DNA of 64,000 nucleotides, taken from NCBI RefSeq assembly GCF_014851395.1, contig NW_024041150.1, positions 30,196,305 through 30,260,304 on the forward strand. Reading direction: 5' to 3'. The stretch's first letter is position 1, and the number at the start of each line of letters is the position of its first letter. This document shows, in pieces, positions 22,274 through 33,132 of the stretch. The notes below the pieces were generated by a model. That model was not told where the DNA came from and did not search any database. It saw only the letters and a program-made list of their open reading frames with translations. Origin of the DNA: Micropterus salmoides. Its lineage: Eukaryota; Chordata; Actinopteri; Centrarchiformes; Centrarchidae. The translations under genes were made by a program, and so were the position numbers.

Positions 22274-22440
22274 CTACACGCTACACGTTAAAAAAAGGAG
22301 CAGATAAACTCAGAGCTATAGAGTTTTAACACTGTGATCTTAACTTTACACTATAAAATAACACTTTAAATGATGAAAATGTAGAACACCATCGCTCTAA
22401 TAATTAAGGATAAGAATTTAGGCTATAACACACAACAAAA
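21985..22440. repeat. Dispersed inverted repeat, arm 2 (pairs with 7226-7660)
   Basis: Reverse complement of 7226-7660 as described there, with an expanded (CA)n tract inside. Confidence 0.8.
22238..22271. repeat. (AC)n microsatellite
   Basis: Pure run of about 17 AC units; the paralogous position in 7226-7660 has only about five. Confidence 0.97.
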
Positions 22441-22825
22441 GAGAATAAATCGTACTGCTCCTTTCAACCTCTCTGGGTAGCGACAGTAACTGTTAAAAGT
22501 GCCCCAGGAACAGCATTTGACCATATTTTGGAAAAATAAGGCAGAAGAAAGCTAGAAAACGATTCCTTTTGCATTAGAGTGAATGGAGTGCATCCATGAA
22601 AGTGTTCAGTTAGAACGAGTCCTATACTGCGCTGTGATTGGCCAGGTGTGTATTCGGGGCGAGGAAAAAAATGGCTGTGGTTCTTTGTAAATTACAATGT
22701 ATCACTAATATGAACAATTCATGAATTAAAAGATTTTATTAAACAAATAAAAAGTTTTTACTTGGTAAGATTATAACTTTATGAATGGTGTATTGGGAAA
22801 TACTAACTTTACCATCCTTTGAGCC

Positions 22826-23270
22826 AGTGGGGGAGAGTAACAATATTGAGGTACTTGTACTGTGATTGAGTATTTCCATTTTATGCCACTTTATACTTCT
22901 ACTCCACTACAGTTCAGAGGAAAATATTGTATTTCACCACATTACTTTTATTATATATTATATCTTTAGTTGCTTAACAGTCAAATTCTAAAAAAAAACT
23001 GATAAAAATAATTACCTAATAATAATTATGTGCAGTTTAATTTTATAGTTTAAATATTCAATTATATTGATCTCTGGCTGGTTCTTCGTGTATGCAAGGA
23101 CTGATGTTGGAAGGACTGCTTTTATAATTTGTGCAGCAGACATGGTATTGGATTAATTATTTTTACCTGTATCTGAGTATATCTACACAGTGGTTTTGCT
23201 ACACAAAGTACAAGAGCTGAGCACTTCTACCTAGCCTTTTACCATGGCTATCCAGCATCCTATAAGAGGC
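22826..23270 (+). repeat. Perciform 'acttttacttaagta' repeat, copy 2
   Basis: Starts near 'agccagtgggggagagtaac', passes 'gagtatttccattttatgcc', 'actttatacttctactccac' and 'tacagttcagagg', and ends near 'agctgagcacttctacc'. Its inverted partner is 56720-57190, inside the other arm of the duplication. Confidence 0.75.
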
Positions 23271-23531
23271 CATTTAGGGTGAAACCACTGAAATACATAC
23301 AGACACACAAGCACCAACAATGTGTGCACAGACACTGAAAACGGGCACATATACAGTGAAAGGTTCCACGCTCTAACCCTTTCCCACCTTCAAACACAGT
23401 GGGACACAGGCTACGTGTCTGTGTGCATGTGTGTGTCTGTGTATAGAGTGTGTGTAAACTAATTTCAGTGCGCCCGGAAGCGGTTTCATTGTAACAGAGC
23501 TGCAACCTGGACCGACTCCACAGTGTTTTCC

Positions 23532-25615
23532 TGCCAAACATGAGAAGTGTGGTGGACAACAGTGTGGATTGGTGCATTTTATATTAAATAATTTTGGAGC
23601 TACTCCAAATTCCTCTTCCAGAGAGGAGCAGGGGGTTAATTATCAACCCTCTACAGACGGCTGAAGAGACCTCAACAAAAGAAAGGGGGTGGAGAGGTCA
23701 CTTTCTGTGAGTGCTATTCATGAGCAGTTGATCGCAAAACTGGCCACCTTTGGCAACAGCCGAGATAAGTCTCTCGGTGCCTGAATTGTTAAAATGACAA
23801 AGAAACTAACCAGAGATAACAAACAGCTCAGATCAGAACTCCCCTTTCTCCCAAGACTCAAAAGGATTAACTATTTAATTAAATCTTTTAGTTACTTGAT
23901 TACGTTTGCCTCTATTTGAGTAGTTATGTTACCATGTTGTTGCTATCTGTTGTTGATATTAGTGCTGAAAAGAATCTAAATAAGTTACTTTTTCAGTGTT
24001 TTTATTTTCAGCAAGATTAAGGACACTCACACTTCATCTTATGTGTAACCAATGCTTGTTCACAATACTTTCTCACACAATTCCTTTAGAAATGATGATA
24101 AAGAAATGTCATACTATACTCTATTAATTGCTGGCTTGAATTTAAGGCTGAATAACTAAATTCCCCAGTTCCTAAGGAAAGATTGTTCGGATTAATCTAA
24201 GCTTTCCTCATGTCACCTGAGCTCCCCCAAGTGGACGAAATAAGTATTACATACCATCGTCGGAAATGCCGTTAATGTATAAATTTATCATGACCAATAA
24301 TTTGACAACTGTTTTCCTGTTACCAAATGCTTAAATTAGAACGGTACAACTGTTTGACCAGTGAGGTTTGATTGTGGAAAATATTTGATTATAGTACGCA
24401 CAAATAGATTTTCTTTTCTTTTATAGACATTAAAAGTTTAGAAAGACAGTCCCTCGGGAAACCGTAAACGCCCCCTGGGGGAACCACGCCCCAGACAACA
24501 AAAGAGCGACACACGACGTCGCCCTATCTGTACTCTTCCGCTCTGCTCCCTGGACGCTTCGGCCTGGGAGAATTCAACCAGCACAACAAAGTCTTTGTTT
24601 CACTTGAAGCTCGACACCGATTTTTCCCTCGTTTAACAGCAACTTTACTTGTTTTTCTTTTCTTTTTTTTTCGTTTGTTAAAAGTTATCAGTCCGTTAAG
24701 TTACACTAGTTAATTCAAGAACGACCCAGTTCTTTTTAAGCTCTATAAGTCGAGCTAAGCCCACGGAGGTCGGACGGCGCCACGTGGCTTGCAAGCAACC
24801 ACAAAGGATGACTTAAACATGACCCGAGAGGCCCCCACTGCAAGTTTCGTCCATAATCCTTCCAGAGACGGACCCCAGAGAAATTCCCTGGCAGAGAAAG
24901 CGACTGGCCGACAGCTTTAAGTTGTCCTAACCGAGAACGCACGGACTCTACCAGTGTGAGGCCGTTTACCAGCAACCCGGCGGGAAGAAACACAAGCAGT
25001 AAGCCAAAATCCTACATTCTGTGATCAGTGACGTCCAATGGTTGCTAATCCATTTTTCTTTAGTCCAGCATATGGAATCTTTATACCCCTAAACAAATTT
25101 AACCGAGTTATCATCTAATTGCATTGGTTAGTTGCCGTATGAGTCAAATGTTTCCCACAATCGAACCTCCATTCTCATTATTCAGCCATTGTTTATTTCT
25201 CTGATGTATTTAACCACCCTTTTATATCACTTTAGTTAGTTAATAAATTCACTGTAATCAAGGAATTATGTGTGTTGCCTATTTCTACATCCCTGCCAAG
25301 AGAATTGACCCTTTTGATATGAGACTGACTGATTGATTTAAGATAATTGAGCGATTATTAACTAATGATCACTGGTGAATAATTGTATAATTATTAAAAG
25401 CTACCTAGAGGTCCGGAGAGTCTAGGATAATAACAAGTCCGGTGGTGCCCCTTTTTAAACGAGAGCTTTTTATGGATTGATGTTTTCTGAGTATTAAAAT
25501 TCATAATTGGGTATTAATTCTCATAAAGTTATTAAAATTCATAGCTAGTTTAGACATGCTACAGTAGTCCTATTAGCCGAGTAATAATTTTAGTAGGACT
25601 TTTAGCATGTGGACA
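23532..25615 (+). mobile_element. 2.08 kb arm-specific insertion, possible long solo LTR
   Basis: In the other arm the text runs 'cacagtgttttccatttagc' and on to 'ccatttgtgatg' without a break. Here 'cacagtgttttcc' and 'gccatttgtt' are 2.08 kb apart. The inserted DNA begins TGCCAAAC and ends TGGACA. It has an AATAAA-like 'gttaataaattcac' at about 25239 and a hairpin at 25552-25612. No protein-coding frame is recognised. No target duplication is evident, so the LTR call is tentative. Confidence 0.45.
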
Positions 25616-25889
25616 GCCATTTGTTACTGCTAACATTAATGATGTTTATGACTTTTTCATCCGTGTCGTGTACTGCATCCAATCTATTCAGGATGACCCA
25701 ATAGCCGGACACTATACTGAGTTATGGTACCTTACAAGGACTATTCATTCTATGTTATTAGGATTTCTGTGGTTCATTGTGGTGACACCCCGGAGTCAAG
25801 AGACTGCACCACTCTCTTAGGGACATTACATTTTGTCACAGACAACGTCTTAGTATCCCATCACGGGATTACACATCACTGTCCAGAGT

Positions 25890-26035
25890 TGTGGACTCGA
25901 GTCACATGACTTGGACTCGAGTAAGACTTGAGTCAAAAATTATGACTTTAGACTTCACAAAATCAAAGAAGACTTACAACTCGACTTTAACTTTAACTCA
26001 AATGTCATGTGACTTCACTTGGACTTGATGATATT
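25890..26035 (+). repeat. 'gagtcacatgacttgg' repeat fragment
   Basis: Short motifs of the type gact(c/t)gagtc and gacttgga are repeated. The partner in the other arm is 55930-56100. This is a common fish interspersed repeat. Confidence 0.6.
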
Positions 26036-26741
26036 TAGGAGTTTGTCATTTGGAAAAGCATATTAATTTGTTAATGACTCATTCTGCACTTAATGAAAAG
26101 ATTTCTCAATATAGGCCTAATGCTGCTGACTTTAAAAATGTAATAATATAAATTACATTATAATGTATAATTACTAATTACTTGTTATTACTAGTGTATT
26201 TCTAGAGAAATATACAACAGCTTCCATCACCATGAAATCATAATGCATGTTTAAATGTGTTTTATTTGATGTCATCATTATGGCAGTATCTGGCACATCA
26301 ATGACAAAAAAAATGTGTTTTGTAGGTATTCTTGATGATATTTAAGCCATTTAGAAAAGCATTTTAAAATGTTGATGACTCATTCTGCACTTACTGAAAA
26401 GATTTCTCAATATAGGCCTAATGCTGATGAAGCATAGTGTTTCTGGGGCCGGGCCCTACTGATTACTGGACAAAAACACATTTTTCACAGATTTGGGTGA
26501 AACTGGATCAAATATGAAAGAGAAATATTATATATTCTAGTGTTCTCTCTGATGTCTCTGTGATTCACAGAGTTTCCTGATGGACAGATGGCTTTACTTG
26601 TGGCTGAAGTTAGTTAACAGCTAACTGCTGTTAATAGCTCAGTTAGCTGTGCAACCACTGGTCAGATTAGCTCTGCCTGTATTGAGAGCTCAGAGTACCT
26701 GGGGAGTGGTTGTTACACGACAGTCACGACATACAGCGAGT

Positions 26742-27410
26742 GGGAAAGCTCTAAAGATTCTAAGAGACTATTATGCGGACAAAGGTAAGACACATGTAAT
26801 TAGCCTGTAACCTGAACTGACTCCACTCCAAAAGTTGAGCTGCGTGAGCAGTGTGTGACTGAATATGTTATAAGAGCAGAGACCGTAATTACAGTATTGA
26901 GAAATGCTGTCGAGATATTAAGGGATGGGCTGTTAGTAGCCATGATTTTGAAGGACCTGCCAGACTCATTCAAACCGTTTGCTATACATGTCACACCAAG
27001 TGAGAAGGCGGTAGATTTTGCCAAATTCAAAACGAATCTACGGAGCTATGAGGACACAGAGGGGATGCGGGCCGTAGCATCAGCTGACAACGTCACGAAG
27101 ATGCGGGCGCAGCTTTGGCAAGTTCAAGTGACATCATATGCTTCAGATGTGGCCTGAGAGGACACAAGGCCAGAGAATGTCAACACAAGTAGTGGTGCAG
27201 TCAGTGTAAAAGCAACACACATCGGGACACAACCTGCAGAAGGAAACAAAGGCGAGACGAAGTTTCTGAAGAGGTGAGCGGCAAGGAGTATGCATTCCAG
27301 ATGTGTCAAGGCAACAGGTCTGATGGTGGATACAGGGGCAATTTCACCCATCATCACAGACATAGCAAAATTTAAGAAGAGACTGAACGACCATCGTTGG
27401 TATCTTCACC
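26742..27410 (+). mobile_element. Ty1/copia-like retrotransposon gag-protease fragment
   Basis: An open piece (26855-27157) reads like a copia-type Gag with LKDLPDSFKPFAIHV and LRSYEDTEGMR. In a neighbouring frame a CCHC zinc knuckle follows (CFRCGLRGHKARECQ, about 27137-27181), then a second Cys/His cluster (WCSQCKSNTHRDTTC). About 27320 an aspartic protease motif LMVDTGAISPI appears. Frames are broken between these parts. An internally deleted copy lies inverted at 53280-53510, so the element predates the inverted duplication. Confidence 0.75.
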
Positions 27411-27423
27411 TGAGGCCAATAGG

Positions 27424-27990
27424 TTACGTTTGTTGAGTTTCCTGGGAAGTGATGAAAGGACAGCATTGTAAGTGGGGGATAAGTGGTGGCGTAGACCCCC
27501 TCCCCTGTTCAATGACGGCTTCTTGACCTGGGTCTACTGCTTCTATGGTGGGGACGCAGGTGAACAAAGAAGTCACGTCATAGGATACCATGGTTCCATC
27601 TGTGTCCAGTTTCAGTCCTCGAACTTTGTTTACAAAGTCAATGGAGTTTTGGATGTGGTGAGGCGTGTTTCCCACCAAGGGAGCTAAGATGGTGGAAATG
27701 TGTTTGGCAATGTTGTAGGTGACCGAGTTAATGCTGCTGATAATCGGCCTGAGTGGGGCTCCTTCTTTGTGTATCTTGGGTAGTCCATAAATGCATGGAA
27801 TGGCTTCTCCAGGATACAAACGGTAATATTGTTCACGGGTGATGGTGTTGTCCTTCTGTAGCTGTTGTAGACATTCTATGGTAGGAAAGACTTCGATTAC
27901 AGCATGAAATTTGACAAGCAGATTGGTTGTCAGAACAAGCTTCTTCCAACTTTGTCTCCTGGCTAAAGTTAAGCCTTTTTTAATAGGCAC
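27424..27990 (-). mobile_element. Penelope-like element reverse transcriptase fragment
   Basis: A 188-residue minus-strand frame reads YGLPKIHKEGAPLRPI, SINSVTYNIAKH, PHHIQNSIDFVNKV and YDVTSLFTCVP. These are core motifs of Penelope-like reverse transcriptases (the Asp of YDVTSLF is catalytic). Only the N-terminal half of the RT is present. No GIY-YIG part was found. Confidence 0.85.
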
Positions 27991-27995
27991 GATCT

Positions 27996-28590
27996 AGAAA
28001 AGGCTATTCATGCCTTTATTAGTTCAAGGCTAGATTATTGCAACGCTCTTTATGTTGGTCTAAGTCAAACATCCATCTCTTCAACTTGTGCAAAATGCTG
28101 CTGCTCGCTTTTTAAGAAATACATCTAGAAGTGCAAACATCACTCTCGTTCTATTTACACTGGCTTCCAGTGCGTTTTGTAATTGATTTTATTGTTTGTT
28201 TTCAAAGCCTTAAATGGCCTAGCCTCAGAGTACATGTCCGAGATTTTAACTTTGGGTGGGCAAAATCGTCTGTTGCAGTCTTCGGATTTAAAAGTCGAGG
28301 TCGAGGTACAAACAATGGGGTGATCGGGCCTTTGCTGTTGCTGCCCCAAAAGTCTGGAACAAGCTCTCCCCTAACATTTGTACTATAACGGATGTAGTTC
28401 AGTTAAATCAAAACTTAAAACTTATTTATTTAGAATGGCTATTAATAATTTGATATAATATTATATAAAATTTTTAGGCAACCTTATCTGGCTTACTGTT
28501 TTCTAGGCTTCATGTCCTTTCTTATCTTTTATTGAATTCTGTGTTTATTCTCGGTTGATGTAAAGCACTTTGGACACTTATACAGTATTT
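27996..28590 (+). mobile_element. L2-like LINE 3' fragment
   Basis: The plus strand reads AIHAFISSRLDYCNALYVGL, then, after frame breaks, 'ctgctgctcgctttttaaga' (AAARFL), 'acactggcttccagtgcg' (the LHWLPV region), 'gcctttgctgttgctgcccc' and 'aagtctggaacaagctct' (APKVWNKL). It ends in 'gtaaagcactttgg', the usual L2-type terminus. It is an independent insertion from the one at 9256-11230. Confidence 0.8.
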
Positions 28591-29344
28591 ACCTGAGACA
28601 TAATCCTTACTCAGAGATAAATCTATAGTAACAACGAAGACTGAAGTCTACAGAGCCCCCCTAGTCCCATTTAGTCAAAAAAATGTATTATAATTACCTC
28701 GTGGCCTCAAGATACTATAAAGGTCTCCAGTGCCAAGATACTATTTCTACTATCGCTATACTATGGCCTCAAGTGTATATAAAAGGAGCCTGAACAATAG
28801 AGCAGCTTTTCTCCCCAAAGCAGAGAGTGCACAGGGCCTGCTCCAGCTACCACCTACTTAAAGCACTCCTTGGGTGATAACTATGGAGAGAGACCATTTT
28901 ATTTATTTTCATATTAACTTAGGGGTGAGTTATGCTATGGTAATGGTAGCGCCAACAGCGTAGCTGTGATCGCCAAGAGGAGAGGAAAGAGAGCAGGATC
29001 AGAGCTATATTGGCCCAGCTTGGACCTAAGGCTGCTCTTTAAGCTCTGGTCTGGACAAAATGGGACTCAGGTTGGTCAAGAAACGAAAATCAGAGACTGC
29101 TGTGCTCAAATCTTTACAGAGACCTGCTTATTAACATCCTGGATCAAGCAGTCCATGCATTTTTCGAGCTGTCAGCGCTGGACTCCAGGGAGGGACTCTG
29201 TTTTACATCCCCCCCCCCCCCCTCTCTCTCTCTCTCAAACTGCTACACTGGGTGGAAGTAGAATTAGCTCTGAAAGCTACTCCTATATTGAAAAGCAAGC
29301 AGGCTAAGACAACCAACTGTGCTTTGATCTACTCTCTCTTTCTG
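28591..29344. other. Spacer with TATA box and C/CT low complexity
   Basis: A strong TATATAAAAGG stands at 28776-28786, followed by 'gaacaatagagcagc', as in an LTR or gene promoter; no exon can be assigned. A run of 14 C then (TC)7 is at 29209-29236. No gene recognised. Confidence 0.4.
29209..29236. repeat. Poly-C / (TC)n low-complexity tract
   Basis: Fourteen C residues followed by seven TC units. Confidence 0.95.
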
Positions 29345-29499
29345 ATCCGTAGGCTACATCATGTAGTAAGATATTCTGCTAATACTACATTTACATTGTG
29401 CAGTTGGGAAGTGAAAATGATGTTTCAACTCAGATCAGATACAAGAAACATTGTCACTCTGGCAGTCTTATCACTCCTCAGTTCTTTCACTTTTGATAA
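29345..29499 (+). pseudogene. Relic GIMAP first exon upstream of GIMAP C, 5' part
   Basis: Matches 18195-18316: 'gggaagtgaaaatgatgttt', 'cagatcagatacaagaaaca', 'tttcacttttgata'. The continuation 'acatggactatcagtg' is displaced to 30262 by the LTR at 29500-30258. Confidence 0.65.
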
Positions 29500-30258
29500 T
29501 GTGACACGATGAGGGTGTGATTCTATATTTAAATAAATAATAATTTGAATAAGTTGCCAACAACGTCACCTGGGGAATTTCACCCCAGGTTCACCTGAAA
29601 TAAGGCCAGGGCAGAGAGTGTTTCACATTTAAACAAATAATTTTATTAACAAAATACTAATTAAAGACAACCAAACCAAAAATACTTTAACAAAAAAACA
29701 AAACAAATACCAACTACTTATACCAGTTACGAAGGCATGCCATTATTGAATAAAATAGAAATATGGGCCAAACGATTTAAAATACAATATACTATTTAAA
29801 ATGCAAATACAAAATCAGCCCACAGGCCAGAGCGAGACAGCCCGCACAGCAAACGATTCGCTCTAAAACAATCAAGGGAGCATTATGTTTAACCACGATG
29901 CACTAAGCGCACACAGCAGACAGTTACCTTGGCACGCAAGCAGACAGCACACTTACCACACGGACCAAGAGAAATGACGCATGCACATACAAAACGCTGA
30001 CCAGGCGACTCCACAGGTTTAGGGCTGTTAACCATCAGCTAAACTGTTGCGCTACAGGCCATGACAGCACTCGCATCAGCACACCACAACGCCGGACCAC
30101 CGTTGCCAACAGTGAGACGCCCAACCCAGGTAAGAGAGAGACCGACACAGGTGCATCCTCACCTCTACTTATAGGCCATGGCAGCGGCATCCGGTTGTCA
30201 GGGCAACAGTGCCGTGCCATATAGTGGCGGGAGGGAGAAAACCTCTTGACCTGCCACA
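29500..30258 (-). mobile_element. Solo LTR with ATAA target duplication, 759 bp
   Basis: Ends are TGTGACAC (left) and TGCCACA (right). ATAA flanks both sides (29496-29499 and 30259-30262). The paralogous empty site before GIMAP B reads 'cttttgataacatggac' (18305-18321). On the minus strand the LTR starts TGTGGCAGG, has a TATA-like CCTATAAGTAGAGG at about 30162-30175 and AATAAA at 29642-29647, as expected for U3-R-U5 order. No internal retroviral genes remain, so it is a solo LTR left by recombination. Confidence 0.82.
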
Positions 30259-30520
30259 ATAACATGGACTATCAGTGAATTTCCTTACGGAACACTAGCC
30301 TACACATCAAGTTGCAAGATGCAGAATTAAATCTTAAATCATGTTTTACAGTGCAGAGGCGTTACAATTAGATGGCTGCCAATAGATCTTCTTCTTTTGT
30401 ATTATGTAGGCTTATGTGAATAGTGATGATCTCTTATTAAAGGCTGTTGACCTGAGCAGATCCTATTTCTTAGATCTATGAATAGCCCCACTTCAAACAC
30501 TGCCCCCACAATTCCAACAG
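30259..30520 (+). repeat. Direct duplication of the GIMAP B upstream region
   Basis: Almost identical to 18312-18555 ('gaatttccttacggaacact', 'gttgcaagatgcagaatt', 'aggctgttgacctgagcag'). Confidence 0.9.
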
Positions 30521-30521
30521 C

Positions 30522-30535
30522 AAGTGAAAGTAAAG
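30522..30535 (+). promoter_or_regulatory. ISRE/IRF-like motif upstream of GIMAP C
   Basis: AAGTGAAAGTAAAG, identical to the site before GIMAP B. Confidence 0.45.
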
Positions 30536-30667
30536 TTAGAAATAAAACCTGCATCAGAGCCTTTTTATATACACTCTATATTCAGAGCACAGGAGAAAAC
30601 ACACACAGGACGGTTGTCTTATAAATCCTATCAGTGTTTACTCTTCACAGATCTCTCTTTTAACAAC

Positions 30668-32473
30668 ATGGATGGTAAGTTAAAGCTATGTCTTTCACTT
30701 GGCCAAACACTGCACACTGTAGGGCTATTTATTAATAATCTAAAACGTATTTTCGGTAAACACATATTTTGCCGAAATGATTCTTACAATGATATTTGAA
30801 ACATGCTGTAGGCTAGCCTAACTATTGTAGACCTAATCAACAATCAGTAGAATTTTTAATGTGTCAGATAAACATTTAATCAACATTTAGATTGGACTTG
30901 GTATCAGATACCCGAACTTAACAGACTGAGATCAGGATCAGGGCCAAATGAACCAGATGATTCCTATTAAAAGCTGTTTACAAAATGATTCTCAGTGTTC
31001 TTTACTGCAGTAGATAAGTTTATGTTGTTGAACAGTGATTGATAGGCTACTGTTAGAAATGATTTGAACTGTTCTTGATCATTAAAATACATGTGGGCTT
31101 TTTAATGGTCTATGTTTTGATACCATTCTTCATTTGTGTATCATGCTAATGCCGCTATATTATTTTAAGTAGCATATTAATTGCTTTTTTTCACTGATTT
31201 TTTATTTTATTTTTTGTAATTTTTACAAAAACAAACAAAAAACAAATGTATAGTATAAATTAATCATTATTTTCTTTCAGAGTCAAACAGCAGAATTGTC
31301 ATTTTGGGTAAAACTGGAGTTGGAAAAAGCAGCCTGGCTAACACTATATTTGGTGAAGAACTGTTCAAGATCGATGATTCTCTCAACTCTGGAACAAGAA
31401 AATGTCAAGCAGAGACCAGATCTGTCAAAGGAAGAAGCATCACTTTGATCGACACTCCTGGTTTCTTTGACACTGATAGATCTGAGGAGGAGCTGAAGTC
31501 TGAGATAGTGAGCTGTATCATAAAGTGCGCTCCTGGTCCTCATGCTTTTCTCATTTTGCTAAAAGTGGAGAAAGTCACAGAGCAGGAGCAGGCTATAGTA
31601 CAAATGATAAACCAATACTTTTCTGAAGAAGCTTTCAAATATGCAACAGTTGTCTTTACTCATGGTGACCAGCTCCGTAAAGGACAGAAAATTGAAGATT
31701 TTGTCTGCAAGAATAAGTTCATGAATGATCTGGTGAAGAAGTGCGGCGGCCGTTGCCACGTCGTTGATAATAACTACTGGAACGAAAACCCAAAGGATGA
31801 ATACAGGAGCAACCGGTTCCAGGTCGAGGAGCTACTTAAGTCAATAGACAAGACGGTGATGGAAAACAACGGGAGCTGCTACACCAATGAGATGCTACAA
31901 GCAGTGAAGGAAGAAATACAACGAGAGAAGAAGCAGATTCGACTGTTACCAGGAGACAAGTCAGAGAAAGTGATCAGAGAGCAGGCTGAGGGCAGAGTAT
32001 CCACAAAGCTTTCGGTCAGATTAGCAGGTGTTGCAACAGGTACATTGTTAGGAGCTTTATTCGGTGTGGTAGTGATGGTTGGATTAGTTGTCATAGTTTT
32101 AAAGAAAATTACAGTTATCCAATCTATGGCCAAAGCAGCAGCTACTGTTGCAGAAGAATTTGGAGCAGCAGGAAGAGCAACAGCAGCAGGAGGAACAACA
32201 GCAGGAGCAACAGCAGCAGGAGGAACAACAGCAGGAGCAACAGCAGCAGGAGGAACAGTAGGAGGAGCAGCAGCAGCTGTTATAGGGGCATCTGCTGTGG
32301 CGGGAGCAGTGATAGGAGGTTTTAAAGGCTATAATGCAGCTGAGGGAGCAGACACCCCACTGGAAGCAGCACTGAAAGCAGCAGGTGCTGTCAAGAGTGG
32401 AGCCCTGCATGTTTTAGATGAAGCAAATGATGTTATGGAAGAAATATTTTATCCAAAGTCAAAACAGAGTTAA
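30668..32473 (+). CDS. gimap: GIMAP C: AIG1-type immune GTPase with ATAAGGTTAG repeats
   Basis: Exon 1 coding part is 30668-30674, intron 30675-31280 (acceptor TTTTCTTTCAG), exon 2 31281-32473. The protein has 399 residues, the longest in the cluster, and starts MDESNSRIVILGKTGVGKSS. All G motifs are intact (GKTGVGKS, DTPG, THGDQL, RCHVVD). The tail has a hydrophobic segment (VATGTLLGALFGVVVMVGLVVIV split around residues 247-270). A low-complexity Ala/Gly/Thr block follows, built from a 30-bp tandem repeat (32177-32258), then GFKGYNAAEGADTP and an acidic end. GIMAPs with such tails associate with internal membranes; that is family knowledge. The first exon and intron start are nearly identical to GIMAP B, the intron 3' half is not. 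Confidence 0.93.
32177..32258 (+). repeat. 30-bp coding tandem repeat in GIMAP C
   Basis: Units at 32177-32206 and 32207-32236 are identical, with a third partial unit to 32258. Each encodes ATAAGGTTAG. Repeat length is a multiple of three, so copy number changes keep the frame. Confidence 0.95.
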
Positions 32474-32549
32474 AACCTATAATGGGCTGTGACTCTCAAA
32501 GAAAATCTTGGTCTAAACTATCTTTTCTTATTAAGCTGTTTGTGTTTGT

Positions 32550-32965
32550 GTTGAGTATTTCTCTTTTCTGCTACTTTATACTTCTACTGCATTACATTTC
32601 AGAGGCAAATATTGTACTTTTAAAATTAACCAAATTAACAATACCAAACGTAATTTAAAAAGTATGATCCAATATTATAGATTAAGGTAAAACTATATTG
32701 ATCACCATGGGGACATTCACAAGATATAATTTGGCTAAAATTTGCCTCATCTTTAGTAGCTTCAATATTAAAATTTACATATTGGTGCATTAATAATTAA
32801 AATGCCATCATTTACCTTTTTCTGAAATTTGTCATTCTGCATATTTAGAGTACTTTTACTTTTGGTTAAAAAAAAAGAGTATTTTAATGCTAATACACTT
32901 CTACTTTTGCTTAAGTAACAATTTTAATGCATGATTTTTCCGTGTAAAAGAGTATTTCTGCTAGC
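32550..32965 (+). repeat. Perciform 'acttttacttaagta' repeat, copy 3
   Basis: Passes through 'actttatacttctactgcat', 'tacatttcagaggcaaat', 'gagtacttttacttttgg' and 'tgcttaagtaacaatttt', closely like 14500-14880. Confidence 0.75.
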
Positions 32966-32989
32966 ATGGCTAAACAGCATCCCTTAATC

Positions 32990-33130
32990 ATTACAAACAA
33001 TAAACTGACCTTGCCTTCACTGCCAGACTAGTGTTTGTCTCTACCTGAGAAGAAAAGAGATGAAGGAGGGAGACACATTAAGTGATGACAAACTGAAATA
33101 TAAAAGCTTGAGTGGCTTTGCACAGAAATG
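32990..33130 (+). pseudogene. MYADM 3'-end relic, copy 3
   Basis: 'ctgaccttgccttcactgcc', 'agactagtgtttgtctctac', 'gatgaaggagggagacaca' and 'gcttgagtggctttgcacag' match the last codons and UTR of the MYADM gene. The sequence stops abruptly where the transposon at 33133 starts. Confidence 0.82.
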
Positions 33131-33132
33131 TA

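Larger units (their letters stand above)
20030..27330 (+). repeat. Left arm of a large inverted duplication
   Basis: Ordered matches to the reverse complement of 53280-58920: the GIMAP B intron and exon 2; 22670-22880 (57340-57130); 23225-23530 (56720-56440); 25640-25880 (56420-56100); 25890-26030 (56090-55930); 26220-26705 (55150-54650); 26742-26800 and 27255-27330 (53500-53280). Insertions unique to this arm include 23532-25615 and a stretch after the GIMAP stop. Confidence 0.85.

Noticed and set aside
32099..32410. Cys/Ser-rich minus-strand frame that looks like a metallothionein-type protein
   Set aside because: It is the complement of the Ala/Gly/Thr repeat of GIMAP C.
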